Source: Rhodanobacter sp.
GTDB taxonomy: Bacteria; Pseudomonadota; Gammaproteobacteria; Xanthomonadales; Rhodanobacteraceae
Length of the DNA: 14,776 bases
Assembly: GCA_026193555.1 (NCBI GenBank)
Contig: JAPHUU010000463.1
Location: forward strand, 1 to 14,776
Direction of reading: 5' to 3'
The notes beneath the pieces were generated by a model that saw only the letters and a program-made list of their open reading frames with translations, did not search any database and was not told the origin of the DNA. Position numbers and translations under genes: made by a program. Of the stretch, positions 1 to 6,927 are shown piece after piece (within the stretch, counting starts at the first letter, position 1; every line of letters starts with the position of its first letter).

Positions 1-564
1 ATAGGCATAGATGCCCGGGTCAGCCACCACATCGAAATACACATGGGCCTTGACGATTGCCACCAGCGCGCCCAGCACGAACACCTCGCTCATCGTCCAC
101 GGCCCGATGTAGTGCAGCGCCACCATGATCGGCACGAACCCCGGTGCCCGCCGGCCGCCGCGGGCAAACCACAGCAACCAGCCCAGCAGCAGCATCTTCA
201 GCATCGGAAAGAAGAACAGGGTGATCGCGGCGAGCAACGAAACCACCTGGGCCTGCTGCTGCCACATGGCAACGATCGTGCCCCACAACGTGGCGCTGCT
301 GTCCTGGCCATTGAGGCTCAGCGTCACGATCGGCCAGACATTGGCCTGCACGAACACGATGATCGCCGTCAGCACCAGCGCCAGCATGGCATTGACGCTC
401 AGCCACTGGTGCTGCTCCAGCAACGCGGCGCAGCGTACGCAGTACGCCTTCTCGCCGTGCACCAGCGAGCGCCGACGGTGCACCGTGTCGCAATGCTCGC
501 AGATCACCAGCGCCGCGGGAGGCAGGTCGGCGATGCGGTCAAGGGTACGGTCGGGCGAGGGCAT
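1..564 (-). CDS. PqiA-family (paraquat-inducible protein A) membrane protein, C-terminus outside the window
   Basis: The reading frame is open from the ATG at 564-562 down to the left edge, giving 188 residues with no stop, so the C-terminus lies outside the window. Residues 22-45 hold two CxxC pairs (C22/C25 and C42/C45), the zinc-ribbon-like start of PqiA-family domains. A first hydrophobic helix at about 58-82 ends in ANVWPI, close to the family's ANxxPI motif. Further helices lie at about 105-133 and 145-171, the last ending in an 'SEVFVLGALVAIVKAH' stretch typical of the family. PqiA proteins are inner-membrane proteins; in E. coli PqiA works with the MCE protein PqiB in lipid transport across the envelope. 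E. coli PqiA has two such domains; whether this protein has one or two cannot be seen here. It is divergent from cnoX with a 99-bp gap. The family call is firm; the role is inferred from family. Confidence 0.8.
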   Translation of the reverse strand, partial: MPSPDRTLDRIADLPPAALVICEHCDTVHRRRSLVHGEKAYCVRCAALLEQHQWLSVNAMLALVLTAIIVFVQANVWPIVTLSLNGQDSSATLWGTIVAMWQQQAQVVSLLAAITLFFFPMLKMLLLGWLLWFARGGRRAPGFVPIMVALHYIGPWTMSEVFVLGALVAIVKAHVYFDVVADPGIYAY

Positions 565-663
565 GCGCGGATTCTCGCAAATATGGACACAACGCGCCTG
601 TAACGGCTTGATATGCTCGGCGCTGCCCTGATCTGAACGGCATCCGTCGAACTGGAGTTTCCC

Positions 664-1542
664 GTGAACGCCGCAAGCCATCCCGACCACGTCTTCGATG
701 TGGTGCAAGAAAGTTTCGAAGCCGAGGTATTGCAGGCCTCCTTGACCACACCGGTACTGGTGGATTTCTGGGCGACCTGGTGCGAGCCCTGCAAGACGCT
801 TGGGCCGATGCTGGAAAAGCTCGCTGCCGACTACAATGGCGCGTTCCGGCTGGGCAAGGTGGATGTCGACACGCAGCAGGAGCTGGCCGGCATGTTCGGC
901 ATCCGCAGCGTGCCCACCGTAGTGCTGGTGAAAGACGGCCAGGTGCTCGACGGCTTCACCGGTGTGCTGCCGGAAAGCCAGCTGCGCGAATTCCTGTCGC
1001 GTCATCTGCAGCCACTGGAAGCGGCACCGGCTGCCGAGCAAACTGACGAGGTCAGCGAGGCCGCAGAGGAAACTCCTGAACAGGCGATCACCCGGCTGCA
1101 GCAGGCGATCGCCGCCGAGCCGAACAAGCCCGAATGGAAGCTCGAACTGGCCCTGGCGCTGATGCGCATGGGCCACATCGACGCCGCCGAGGCGGAGCTG
1201 ACCGCATTGCCGGCCAACCTCTCCACTGATGCGCGGGCGATACGCCTGCACAATCAGATCGATCTGGCGCGCGCGATGGAAGATGCGCCCGAGCTGGCCG
1301 AATTGCAGCAGCGCGTGGCGGCAGATGACGCAGACTGGGCCGCGCGTGACCTGCTCGGCGTGCGGCTGCTGCTGCAGGGCGACGCCACCGCCGCGCTCGA
1401 CCAGTTCCTGCACATCCTGCAACACGCCCGCCAGTGGAACGACGGCCAGGCCAAGAAGCGCCTGCTGGCCGCGTTTGCCACCCTGGACGATGCCGAGCTG
1501 GTCAGTCGCTATCGGCGCAGGATGGCTTCGCTGCTGTTCTGA
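664..1542 (+). CDS. cnoX: CnoX/YbbN-like co-chaperone: thioredoxin domain plus TPR tail
   Basis: This 292-residue protein starts at GTG 664. GGAG at 654-657 sits 6 nt upstream and supports that start; no ATG lies nearby in frame. Residues 10-115 form a thioredoxin fold: WCEPC active site with C40 and C43, and cis-proline P84 in SVPT. Residues 136-292 are helical and TPR-like (for example 'EQAITRLQQAIAAEPNKPEW'). This architecture and length match E. coli CnoX/YbbN (about 284 aa), a cytoplasmic holdase that binds unfolded proteins under oxidative stress and works with GroEL and DnaK. E. coli CnoX has lost the first active-site cysteine (SxxC), while this protein keeps both, so thiol-disulfide exchange is possible. 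It appears monocistronic: a palindrome cluster follows its stop codon and the next gene begins 165 nt downstream. Confidence 0.88.
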   Translation: MNAASHPDHVFDVVQESFEAEVLQASLTTPVLVDFWATWCEPCKTLGPMLEKLAADYNGAFRLGKVDVDTQQELAGMFGIRSVPTVVLVKDGQVLDGFTGVLPESQLREFLSRHLQPLEAAPAAEQTDEVSEAAEETPEQAITRLQQAIAAEPNKPEWKLELALALMRMGHIDAAEAELTALPANLSTDARAIRLHNQIDLARAMEDAPELAELQQRVAADDADWAARDLLGVRLLLQGDATAALDQFLHILQHARQWNDGQAKKRLLAAFATLDDAELVSRYRRRMASLLF

Positions 1543-1549
1543 GTTTGAC

Positions 1550-1608
1550 GGGGAGTCGCGAACAGGGACTCCCTTGCTCAAGGGGAATCCCGAAGAGGGG
1601 ACTCCCTC
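1550..1608. repeat. Cluster of GGGAnTCCC palindromes between cnoX and the DUF4442 gene
   Basis: Three 9-bp palindromic units follow one another: GGGACTCCC at 1565-1573, GGGAATCCC at 1583-1591 and GGGACTCCC at 1598-1606. The 10-mer GGGACTCCCT occurs exactly twice (1565-1574 and 1598-1607). Several small hairpins are possible: GGGAGTC 1551-1557 with GACTCCC 1567-1573, CCCTT 1571-1575 with AAGGG 1580-1584, and GAGGG 1595-1599 with CCCTC 1604-1608. There is no T-run, so a standard intrinsic terminator is unlikely. It could be a degenerate dispersed intergenic repeat or a structured end of the cnoX transcript. A promoter-like TAAGAT follows at 1673-1678, without a good -35. Confidence 0.6.
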
Positions 1609-1706
1609 TGGTCGCGGGGAACGGAGGAACGTCGGTCGCAAGACCCGCTCCATACCTCAGCGTATGCTCGGGTAAGATGCCGTGATTCCCATTCAGAATC
1701 GACGCC

Positions 1707-2159
1707 ATGCGCGCATCCACCTTCCGCCGCCTGCTCAACCTGTGGCCGCCGTTCCTGTGCAACTCGATCCGACTGCAGTCGCTCGACGAGGACTGGACCG
1801 AGGCGCGCGTGGTGCTGCGGTTGCGCCCGTGGAACCGCAACTACGTGCGCACCCAGTTCGGCGGCAACCTGTTCGCGATGGTCGATCCATTCTGGATGCT
1901 GCTGGTGATGCACCAGCTCGGCCACGAACACTACGTGTGGGACAAGGCCGGCGCGATCGACTTCGTGGCACCCGGCCGCGAGGACGTCTACGCCCACTTC
2001 AAGCTGGAGCCGACCGTCATCGACGAATTGCGCACGGCCGCCGCCGGTGGCGAGAAAGTGCTGCGCTGGTTCGAGACCGAGGTGAAGACCGCCTCCGGCG
2101 AGGTGATCGCCGTCGTGCGCAAGCAGATCTACGTCAGACTGAAGCCGAAGGCGCGTTGA
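1707..2159 (+). CDS. DUF4442 / YiiD_C-like hotdog-fold (putative thioesterase) protein
   Basis: A 150-residue protein from ATG 1707; the upstream sequence has no clear Shine-Dalgarno. The sequence matches the DUF4442 family, a compact hotdog fold related to acyl-CoA thioesterases. The family core is visible at residues 44-62 (NRNYVRTQFGGNLFAMVDP), where the conserved asparagine, threonine and FGG...L.A..DP residues line up; a strand-rich C-terminal half ends in 'VIAVVRKQIYVRLK'. No signal peptide or membrane segment is seen, so it is probably cytoplasmic. The substrate is unknown; an acyl-CoA or acyl-carrier thioester is only a fold-based guess. It is probably monocistronic: a repeat cluster lies upstream, and downstream it converges on the ECF-linked membrane protein gene with the REP doublet between them. 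Confidence 0.8.
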   Translation: MRASTFRRLLNLWPPFLCNSIRLQSLDEDWTEARVVLRLRPWNRNYVRTQFGGNLFAMVDPFWMLLVMHQLGHEHYVWDKAGAIDFVAPGREDVYAHFKLEPTVIDELRTAAAGGEKVLRWFETEVKTASGEVIAVVRKQIYVRLKPKAR

Positions 2160-2177
2160 GCCGTAACCCGGATTGCA

Positions 2178-2250
2178 GGAGCGGCTACAGCCGCGATGCT
2201 CTTGCCCGAAACCAACCGGAAGCCCAACGCATCGCGGCTGAAGCCGCTCC
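2178..2250. repeat. REP doublet in inverted orientation (REPIN)
   Basis: Two 21-bp copies of one sequence lie head to head: 2178-2198 on the plus strand (GGAGCGGCTACAGCCGCG followed by ATG) and 2230-2250 on the minus strand (GGAGCGGCTTCAGCCGCG followed by ATG). They match at 20 of 21 positions, differing only in the centre. Each copy holds its own palindrome: GCGGCT 2181-2186 with AGCCGC 2189-2194, and GCGGCT 2234-2239 with AGCCGC 2242-2247. The whole element can fold into one long hairpin with a 31-nt centre. It sits exactly between the ends of two convergent genes. The sequence type resembles the GGAGCGGCTTCAGCCGCGA repeats of Xanthomonadales and related REPs of Pseudomonas, which are thought to be spread by RAYT transposases encoded elsewhere. 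It may also act as a bidirectional transcript end. Confidence 0.87.
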
Positions 2251-2267
2251 CACCGGTGCCCGAAGCC

Positions 2268-2918
2268 TCACTCCTGCTCGAAGCGGGATATTTCATCGAG
2301 CACTGCTTCGGCCTTCCGGATACTGTGGCCTGCTGCATTGTCTTCAATCCTGCGCGCCATGCCCGAACGACGCATCAGCCAGACCACCAGAACGACGATC
2401 GCCACCCCGACCAGACTGCTGCTGATCGACCAGTAGAGGAATGTTCGTGACCACAGATCGAACCCGTACCACGCCAGATTCATCCACAGCACCGGAATCC
2501 AGACGAAGCAGCCGAGGATGGCGTTCACCGGCGCCTCCACCCCCACGCGCCATGCACGAAGGTCCGCCAGCTGGCGCTGGATCAGCAGCACCGGAGCGGC
2601 GTGGTCGATCCGCTGGATCAGATACAGGTTCCGCGCAGCAAATGCGATCAGCAGCACTCCGTACAGATGCACCAGCAAAGCACAGACCAGAAGATGCACG
2701 ACATGCCAGTGCGTGGTCCAGAACGCGACCGCCACACCGACCAGCAACAAACCCAGCAGCATCTGGATCGCCTGTCCCCAGACCAGCGGCCGCAACCCGC
2801 GCCGCAGCTTGTCCATCCGGCCATCGCGAAACAGTTGCAGGTTGAGCGCGTACTGCTTGTCCAGCCGGCGATCAAGCGCTTGCCAGGCAAGTTTCATCTC
2901 ATCGAGTTCCATGCTCAT
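2268..2918 (-). CDS. Four-helix membrane protein coupled to the ECF sigma factor; candidate anti-sigma factor
   Basis: A 216-residue protein with an amphipathic, charged N-terminus (residues 1-44) followed by four predicted membrane helices at about 45-67, 72-95, 130-151 and 160-182, and a charged C-terminal tail. The start ATG (2918-2916) overlaps the sigma factor stop codon as ATGA, which points to translational coupling. A second ATG at codon 3 is an alternative start. I see no zinc anti-sigma motif (HxxxCxxC) and no recognised enzymatic motif. Small membrane proteins encoded directly after an ECF sigma factor often bind and sequester it, so an anti-sigma role is a reasonable inference, with the N-terminal 44 residues as the likely cytoplasmic binding part. 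The name stays 'uncharacterised membrane protein'; the function is inferred only from position. Confidence 0.75.
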   Translation of the reverse strand: MSMELDEMKLAWQALDRRLDKQYALNLQLFRDGRMDKLRRGLRPLVWGQAIQMLLGLLLVGVAVAFWTTHWHVVHLLVCALLVHLYGVLLIAFAARNLYLIQRIDHAAPVLLIQRQLADLRAWRVGVEAPVNAILGCFVWIPVLWMNLAWYGFDLWSRTFLYWSISSSLVGVAIVVLVVWLMRRSGMARRIEDNAAGHSIRKAEAVLDEISRFEQE

Positions 2919-3442
2919 GCTCCGGTGGATGCCCCCGCGGTCATCTGGCCGCGCAGTTTCTGCTTGATACGACTGATCTTGGTCGCGACATTGGTTTCGC
3001 TGATACCGAGGATCTCGGCGATCTCGGCATAGCCGCGATCCTCCAGGTACAGCAGAATCAACGCCCGGTTCAGCGGATCGAGCTGGCCGATGAACGCATA
3101 CAGCGCCACCAGTCGTTCGTCCTGCTCGGCGATCGTCTGGCCGCCGCCGATGCTCTCCAGGTGATGCGCCTCCAGCGGCTCGAACCGATCAGCTCCCGGG
3201 CGCCGCTCACGCCGCAGCTGCGAGATCGCCACGTTCAGCGCGATCCGGTACAGCCACGTCGAGAACTTCGCCTGTCGTTCGTCATAGCGCGCAAAGGATC
3301 GCCACAGCTGCACGCTAATTTCCTGCGCCAGGTCGCGCCGCTCCTCCGGCTCTCGGGCATAGATCGCCGCTACTTTGAAGATCACCCGACCGTGCTCGCG
3401 CAGCAGTATTTCGAAACGGTGCTTCTGAAGTCTGACTTTCAT
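2915..3442 (-). CDS. ECF-family RNA polymerase sigma factor
   Basis: A 175-residue group 4 (ECF) sigma factor. Region 2 lies at about 9-79, with the characteristic 'DLAQEISVQLWRSFARYD' and 'FSTWLYRIALNVA' segments that bind core polymerase and the -10 element. A linker of about 80-110 follows. Region 4 is at about 112-165 and contains the helix-turn-helix 'YAEIAEILGISETNVATKIS' for -35 recognition. There is no region 1.1 or 3 and no C-terminal extension, as expected for a minimal ECF factor. The start is ATG 3442-3440; AGGGA lies about 14 nt upstream, which is rather far. It overlaps the next gene by 4 nt (ATGA). ECF factors usually transcribe their own operon. What signal it answers cannot be read from the sequence. 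Confidence 0.93.
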   Translation of the reverse strand: MKVRLQKHRFEILLREHGRVIFKVAAIYAREPEERRDLAQEISVQLWRSFARYDERQAKFSTWLYRIALNVAISQLRRERRPGADRFEPLEAHHLESIGGGQTIAEQDERLVALYAFIGQLDPLNRALILLYLEDRGYAEIAEILGISETNVATKISRIKQKLRGQMTAGASTGA

Positions 3443-3475
3443 GGCGAGCCGGCGCTTCCCTGGTGTTCAACTCAT

Positions 3476-3502
3476 GATTCGCAGCGGCGCGAAAAAAATC
3501 AC
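3476..3502 (-). promoter_or_regulatory. Possible ECF-type autoregulatory promoter upstream of the sigma factor
   Basis: Read on the minus strand, GTGATT followed by a T-run (3502-3492) is separated by 15 nt from CGAATC (3481-3476), about 34 nt upstream of the sigma factor ATG. The T-run just after the -35 and the 15-16 nt spacing resemble promoters read by RpoE-like ECF factors. This is pattern matching without a second copy in the window, so it is weak. Confidence 0.3.
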
Positions 3503-3547
3503 AACGCCGTCGCGGGACGGCATCGGCGACGAACTGGCTGGTACGCC

Positions 3548-3553
3548 TACAAT
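3548..3553 (+). promoter_or_regulatory. -10-like TACAAT upstream of the DUF502 gene
   Basis: TACAAT matches the sigma-70 -10 consensus at 5 of 6 positions and lies 29 nt before the DUF502 start codon. The expected -35 region (about 3525-3530, GGCGAC) is poor. This fits a promoter facing away from the ECF operon, but cannot be confirmed by eye. Confidence 0.35.
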
Positions 3554-3582
3554 GTCATGGACTTCATCAGAGCAAGCACCCC

Positions 3583-4260
3583 ATGCAACCCCTCCGCCTC
3601 AAACGCTACCTGCTCACCGGCCTGCTCACCTTCATCCCGCTGTGGGTGACCTGGCTGGTGTTCAAGTTCGTGCTCGGCATGTTGGCCGGCATCGGTGCGC
3701 CGATAGTGGCCGCGCTGCTGAATGCGGTGGCGCTGGTGGCGCCGCGTGCAGCCGAGTCGATGAAGACGGAATGGCTGACCTTCAGCGTCGCATTGGTGAG
3801 CACGCTGGCGTTGCTGTACCTGCTTGGCTTCATCGCGAACCGGGTGATCGGACAGCGTTTCATCCATGCGTTCGACAGCCTGCTGGCGCGTATTCCGGTA
3901 GTCCAGACGATCTACGGCGGCACCAAGAAACTGATGACGGTGCTGCAGAACAAGCCATCCGGCGTGCAGCGAGTGGTGCTGGTGGAGTTTCCCCGCCGCG
4001 GCATGAAGGTGGCCGGCTTCGTCACCCGGGTAATGCTCGAGGACGGCAGCGGGCGCGAGATGGCCGCGGTGTTCATCCCGACCACACCGAACCCCACCGG
4101 TGGTTATCTGGTCGTGGTGCCGCTGAATGAGCTGACCCCGACCGACTGGACGATGGACCAGGCGATGGCCTTCATCATTTCCGGTGGCGCGGTGGCGCCC
4201 AATACCCTGCCCGCCTCTCCCGCTGCGTTGCGGCGGGACCAAAACATCCCTCACACATGA
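3583..4260 (+). CDS. DUF502 family inner-membrane protein
   Basis: A 225-residue protein from ATG 3583. It has two hydrophobic segments, about 9-38 and 66-87, typical of DUF502. The family signature follows the second helix: 'ARIPVVQTIYGGTKK' at 102-116, and later PTTPNPTGG at 166-174 followed by a 'YLVVVP' strand. A soluble domain after the helices is expected to be cytoplasmic. The last 20 or so residues, rich in proline and alanine, are poorly conserved in such proteins. The biochemical role of DUF502 in bacteria is not established; plant homologues (LCV/COV) affect vascular development. It is transcribed divergently from the ECF sigma factor with 140 bp between the two starts. A GCGGAC/GTCCGC hairpin without T-run lies just downstream (4270-4291). 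Confidence 0.88.
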   Translation: MQPLRLKRYLLTGLLTFIPLWVTWLVFKFVLGMLAGIGAPIVAALLNAVALVAPRAAESMKTEWLTFSVALVSTLALLYLLGFIANRVIGQRFIHAFDSLLARIPVVQTIYGGTKKLMTVLQNKPSGVQRVVLVEFPRRGMKVAGFVTRVMLEDGSGREMAAVFIPTTPNPTGGYLVVVPLNELTPTDWTMDQAMAFIISGGAVAPNTLPASPAALRRDQNIPHT

Positions 4261-4393
4261 AGTCACCGCGCGGACGGCGTCTGCTGTCCGCCCTGCCGTA
4301 GTTGTGCCCATGGACCAGCGTCTATCCTGTGCTGCTGGATTCCGGGCAGCTTCCACACGTAATGGACGAACTCGCGGCATCCACCGACACCCC

Positions 4394-4429
4394 TGACCTT
4401 TGACACTGTCTGGCCTGTGACGTTTGACC
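4394..4429 (+). promoter_or_regulatory. Tandem TGACsTTTGAC direct repeat upstream of the M13 peptidase gene
   Basis: TGACCTTTGACA (4394-4405) and TGACGTTTGACC (4418-4429) match at 10 of 12 positions and start 24 bp apart. They lie about 100 nt before the peptidase start in a 269-bp gene-free gap (4261-4529). The first copy contains a perfect TTGACA -35 hexamer (4400-4405), yet no good -10 is found 16-18 nt later. The repeat could be a tandem operator site for a response regulator. The remainder of the gap shows only the weak hairpin at 4270-4291 and no convincing small gene. Confidence 0.35.
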
Positions 4430-4529
4430 TAGCTTGGATAGGCATGGCTGCTTTTCGGGGGGATACCGATGGCGGGCCAATGACAACAACTGATCTGCCG
4501 CATCGGCAAAACCACATCGAGGGAACTCC

Positions 4530-6644
4530 ATGACCAAGCAGTATCTGAAGCCGCTGGCACTGGCCGTAAGCCTGGCCCTGTCACTGTCCGCCTGCGGCAA
4601 GCAGGAGCAGGCCGCCGCGCCGACAGCGCCAGCCAAGAGCGCCACCACGGCCGCGGTACCGGCAGCGGTGCCCACCAGCGCGTTCGACGTCAGCGAACTG
4701 GACAAGAACATCAATGCCTGCCAGGACTTCAACGGCTTCGTCAACGACAAGTGGGTTGCCGCCAACCCGATCCCGGCCGATCGCAGCCGTTGGGGCGCCT
4801 TCGACCAGCTGGCCGACAACAGCCTGAAGACCCAGCACGCCATCGTCGAGGCCGCAGCCAAGAGCGCAGCCACCGCCAAGGCCGGCTCGATCGAGCAGAA
4901 AATCGGCTGGCTGTATCAGTCGGGCATGAACGAGAGCGCCATCGAAAAGGCCGGCTTCGATCCGATCAAGCCCAAGCTCGAGGCCATCGCCGGCCTGAAG
5001 AACGGCAGGCAGGTCGCCGACTATCTCGACAAGAGCTTCGTCGATGGCGACATGCAGGTGTTCCAGTTTGGCGCCAGCGCCGACTTCCAGCATGCCGACA
5101 TGCAGATTGCCTACACGTTCCAGAGTGGCCTGGGTCTGCCGACCCGTGACTATTACCTGGATCCGAAACACAAGGATATCCGCGCCAGCTACGCCGACTA
5201 CATCGCCAAGACACTGGCGTTGACAGGCATCTCCGCTGCCGACGCCGGGAAGCAGGCCACCCAGGTGCTGGCGTTCGAGACCGCCCTGGCCAAGGCCTCG
5301 CTGGCACCGGTCGACCTGCGCAAGCCGGAAAACCAGTACCACTTCGTCAGCGTCAAGCAGGCCGACAAGGTCACCCCGCACTTCAGCTGGGAGAAGTTCT
5401 TCGCGGCGCAGAACGTGACCATCGACAAGGGCTTCTCGCTGTCGCAGCCGAAGTTCTTCGCCGAATTCGACAAGCTGCTGGCGAAGGCACCGGTGGCGCA
5501 GTGGCAGGCCTACCTGCGCTTCCACACCATCGACGACGCCGCGCCGTACCTGAGCAAGGCGTTCCAGGACAACAAGTTCGCGTTCTACGGCAAGACGCTG
5601 TCCGGTACTCCGGAGCAGAAGCCGCTCTGGAAGCGTGTTCTGCGTGCGGTCAATAGCTCCATGGGCATGGCCCTGGGCGAACTCTACGTGGCGCAGGAAT
5701 TCAAGCCCGAAGCCAAGGCACGGGCACAGGAGCTGGTCGACAACGTGCGCAACGCGCTCAAGGCACGGATCGAGAACCTCGGCTGGATGAGCGCCGAAAC
5801 CAAGGCCAAGGCGATCGCCAAGTGGGACACCTTCCTGCCGAAGATCGGCTATCCGGACAAGTGGCGTGACTGGTCGGGCCTGAACATCAGCCCCGACAAT
5901 TACTACGGCAATCTCGAGGCCGCGGCCAAGTTCAACTACGACTATGACATCGGCAAGATCGGCAAGCCGACCGACCGCAAGGAATGGGGCATGACCCCGC
6001 AGACGGTCAACGCCTACTACAACCCGTCCGACAACACGATCAACTTCCCGGCCGCGATCCTGCAGCCGCCGTTCTTCGACGCCAGCGCCGACGACGCCAT
6101 CAACTACGGCGGCATCGGCGCCGTCATCGGCCACGAATCCAGTCACGGTTTCGACGACGAAGGCAGCCAGTTCGACGGCGCCGGCAACAACGTCAACTGG
6201 TGGAGCAAGGCCGACCGGGAGAAGTTCGACGCCCGCACCGCCAAGCTGGTGCAGCAGTTCGACGACTACACGCCGATCAAGGACAAGCCCGACGCGCACG
6301 TCAACGGCAAGCTCACCCTGGGCGAGAACATCGCCGACCTGGGCGGCCTGAACGTCGGCTACGACGCGTTGCAGGTGGCCCTGAAGAAGAACCCCGCGGA
6401 AGCCAGCCAGAAGATCGACGGCTACACTCAGGATCAACGTTTCTTCTTGAACTGGGCGCGCGTCTGGCGCGGCAGCATCCGCGAGAAACAGGCCCTGCTG
6501 CAGCTCAACACCGATCCGCACGCACCCGCCTCACTGCGCGCGATCGGCGCGCCGTCCAACATGCCCGCGTTCGCCAAGGCGTTTGCCTGCAAGGCCGGCG
6601 ATGCGATGGTGCGTCCAGCCGACAAGCAGGTGAATATCTGGTAA
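4530..6644 (+). CDS. M13 family zinc metallopeptidase (neprilysin/PepO-like) lipoprotein
   Basis: A 704-residue secreted endopeptidase. The start ATG 4530 has a strong Shine-Dalgarno, GAGGGA at 4519-4524. The N-terminus is a lipoprotein signal peptide: charged start, hydrophobic core and lipobox LSAC with lipidated C22, followed by an Ala/Pro/Thr-rich linker to about residue 48. The peptidase M13 N-terminal domain covers about 50-440 and the catalytic domain about 490-704. Catalytic signatures are present: HESSH at 535-539 (two zinc-binding histidines and the general-base glutamate E536), ENIADLGG from 599 (third zinc ligand E599, D603), and the substrate-binding NAYYNP at 494-499. The C-terminus ends in NIW, as in the family. 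It should cleave peptides in the periplasm or at the outer membrane. It is monocistronic, with a clear terminator downstream. A long antisense open frame inside it is a codon-bias shadow. Confidence 0.95.
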   Translation: MTKQYLKPLALAVSLALSLSACGKQEQAAAPTAPAKSATTAAVPAAVPTSAFDVSELDKNINACQDFNGFVNDKWVAANPIPADRSRWGAFDQLADNSLKTQHAIVEAAAKSAATAKAGSIEQKIGWLYQSGMNESAIEKAGFDPIKPKLEAIAGLKNGRQVADYLDKSFVDGDMQVFQFGASADFQHADMQIAYTFQSGLGLPTRDYYLDPKHKDIRASYADYIAKTLALTGISAADAGKQATQVLAFETALAKASLAPVDLRKPENQYHFVSVKQADKVTPHFSWEKFFAAQNVTIDKGFSLSQPKFFAEFDKLLAKAPVAQWQAYLRFHTIDDAAPYLSKAFQDNKFAFYGKTLSGTPEQKPLWKRVLRAVNSSMGMALGELYVAQEFKPEAKARAQELVDNVRNALKARIENLGWMSAETKAKAIAKWDTFLPKIGYPDKWRDWSGLNISPDNYYGNLEAAAKFNYDYDIGKIGKPTDRKEWGMTPQTVNAYYNPSDNTINFPAAILQPPFFDASADDAINYGGIGAVIGHESSHGFDDEGSQFDGAGNNVNWWSKADREKFDARTAKLVQQFDDYTPIKDKPDAHVNGKLTLGENIADLGGLNVGYDALQVALKKNPAEASQKIDGYTQDQRFFLNWARVWRGSIREKQALLQLNTDPHAPASLRAIGAPSNMPAFAKAFACKAGDAMVRPADKQVNIW

Positions 6645-6720
6645 CCGCCAGCAGTCGATAGGGGCGCAGCGCCTCCGGTTTCGGGCGGCGTCTTCAAGCC
6701 ATCGGCCATCAGATGAAAAG

Positions 6721-6759
6721 AGAGGCTCCGCGCGCAAGCGCGGGGCCTCTTCTGTCTTT
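6721..6759 (+). terminator. Rho-independent terminator after the M13 peptidase gene
   Basis: AGAGGCTCCGCGC (6721-6733) pairs with GCGCGGGGCCTCT (6738-6750) as a 13-bp stem with a single T-G wobble and a GCAA tetraloop, followed by the T-rich TCTGTCTTT (6751-6759). It is preceded by an A-rich AAAAG, so it could work partly in the other direction. It lies 77 nt after the peptidase stop codon and separates that gene from rapA. Confidence 0.85.
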
Positions 6760-6869
6760 GGGACTGCCCTGTTGTCCACGCGAAACTGCACCGCGGGCAG
6801 ATTGCCGCCGCCGTTCACCCTACGCGACCTCAAACCACGCCATGAAGGCCGTCGAAAAGCGGCCAGCTG

Positions 6870-6898
6870 TTCCCAGCGGGCGCCGTGGGGCGGATAAT
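6870..6898 (+). promoter_or_regulatory. Candidate sigma-70 promoter of rapA
   Basis: TTCCCA (6870-6875) and GATAAT (6893-6898) are spaced by 17 bp. The -10 matches consensus at 5 of 6 positions and the -35 at 4 of 6. The expected transcript start is about 20 nt upstream of the rapA ATG, giving a short leader. Confidence 0.5.
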
Positions 6899-6927
6899 TG
6901 TCGGCCCTCATGTAAAACGGCTGCAGC

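Noticed and set aside
43..631. Plus-strand open frames across the left-edge gene
   Set aside because: The minus strand encodes zinc-ribbon CxxC pairs and membrane helices of a PqiA-type protein; the plus-strand translations are Arg/His/Gln-rich shadows.
3547..4380. A 277-codon open frame antisense to the DUF502 gene
   Set aside because: His/Arg/Gln-rich composition with no domain, no ribosome site, and it covers a well-defined DUF502 gene.
4581..6521. A 646-codon open frame antisense to the M13 peptidase gene
   Set aside because: Its translation is Val/Leu/Gly/Arg-rich without any recognisable domain, and the plus-strand frame has a complete set of M13 motifs. Long antisense frames are expected with third-position GC bias.
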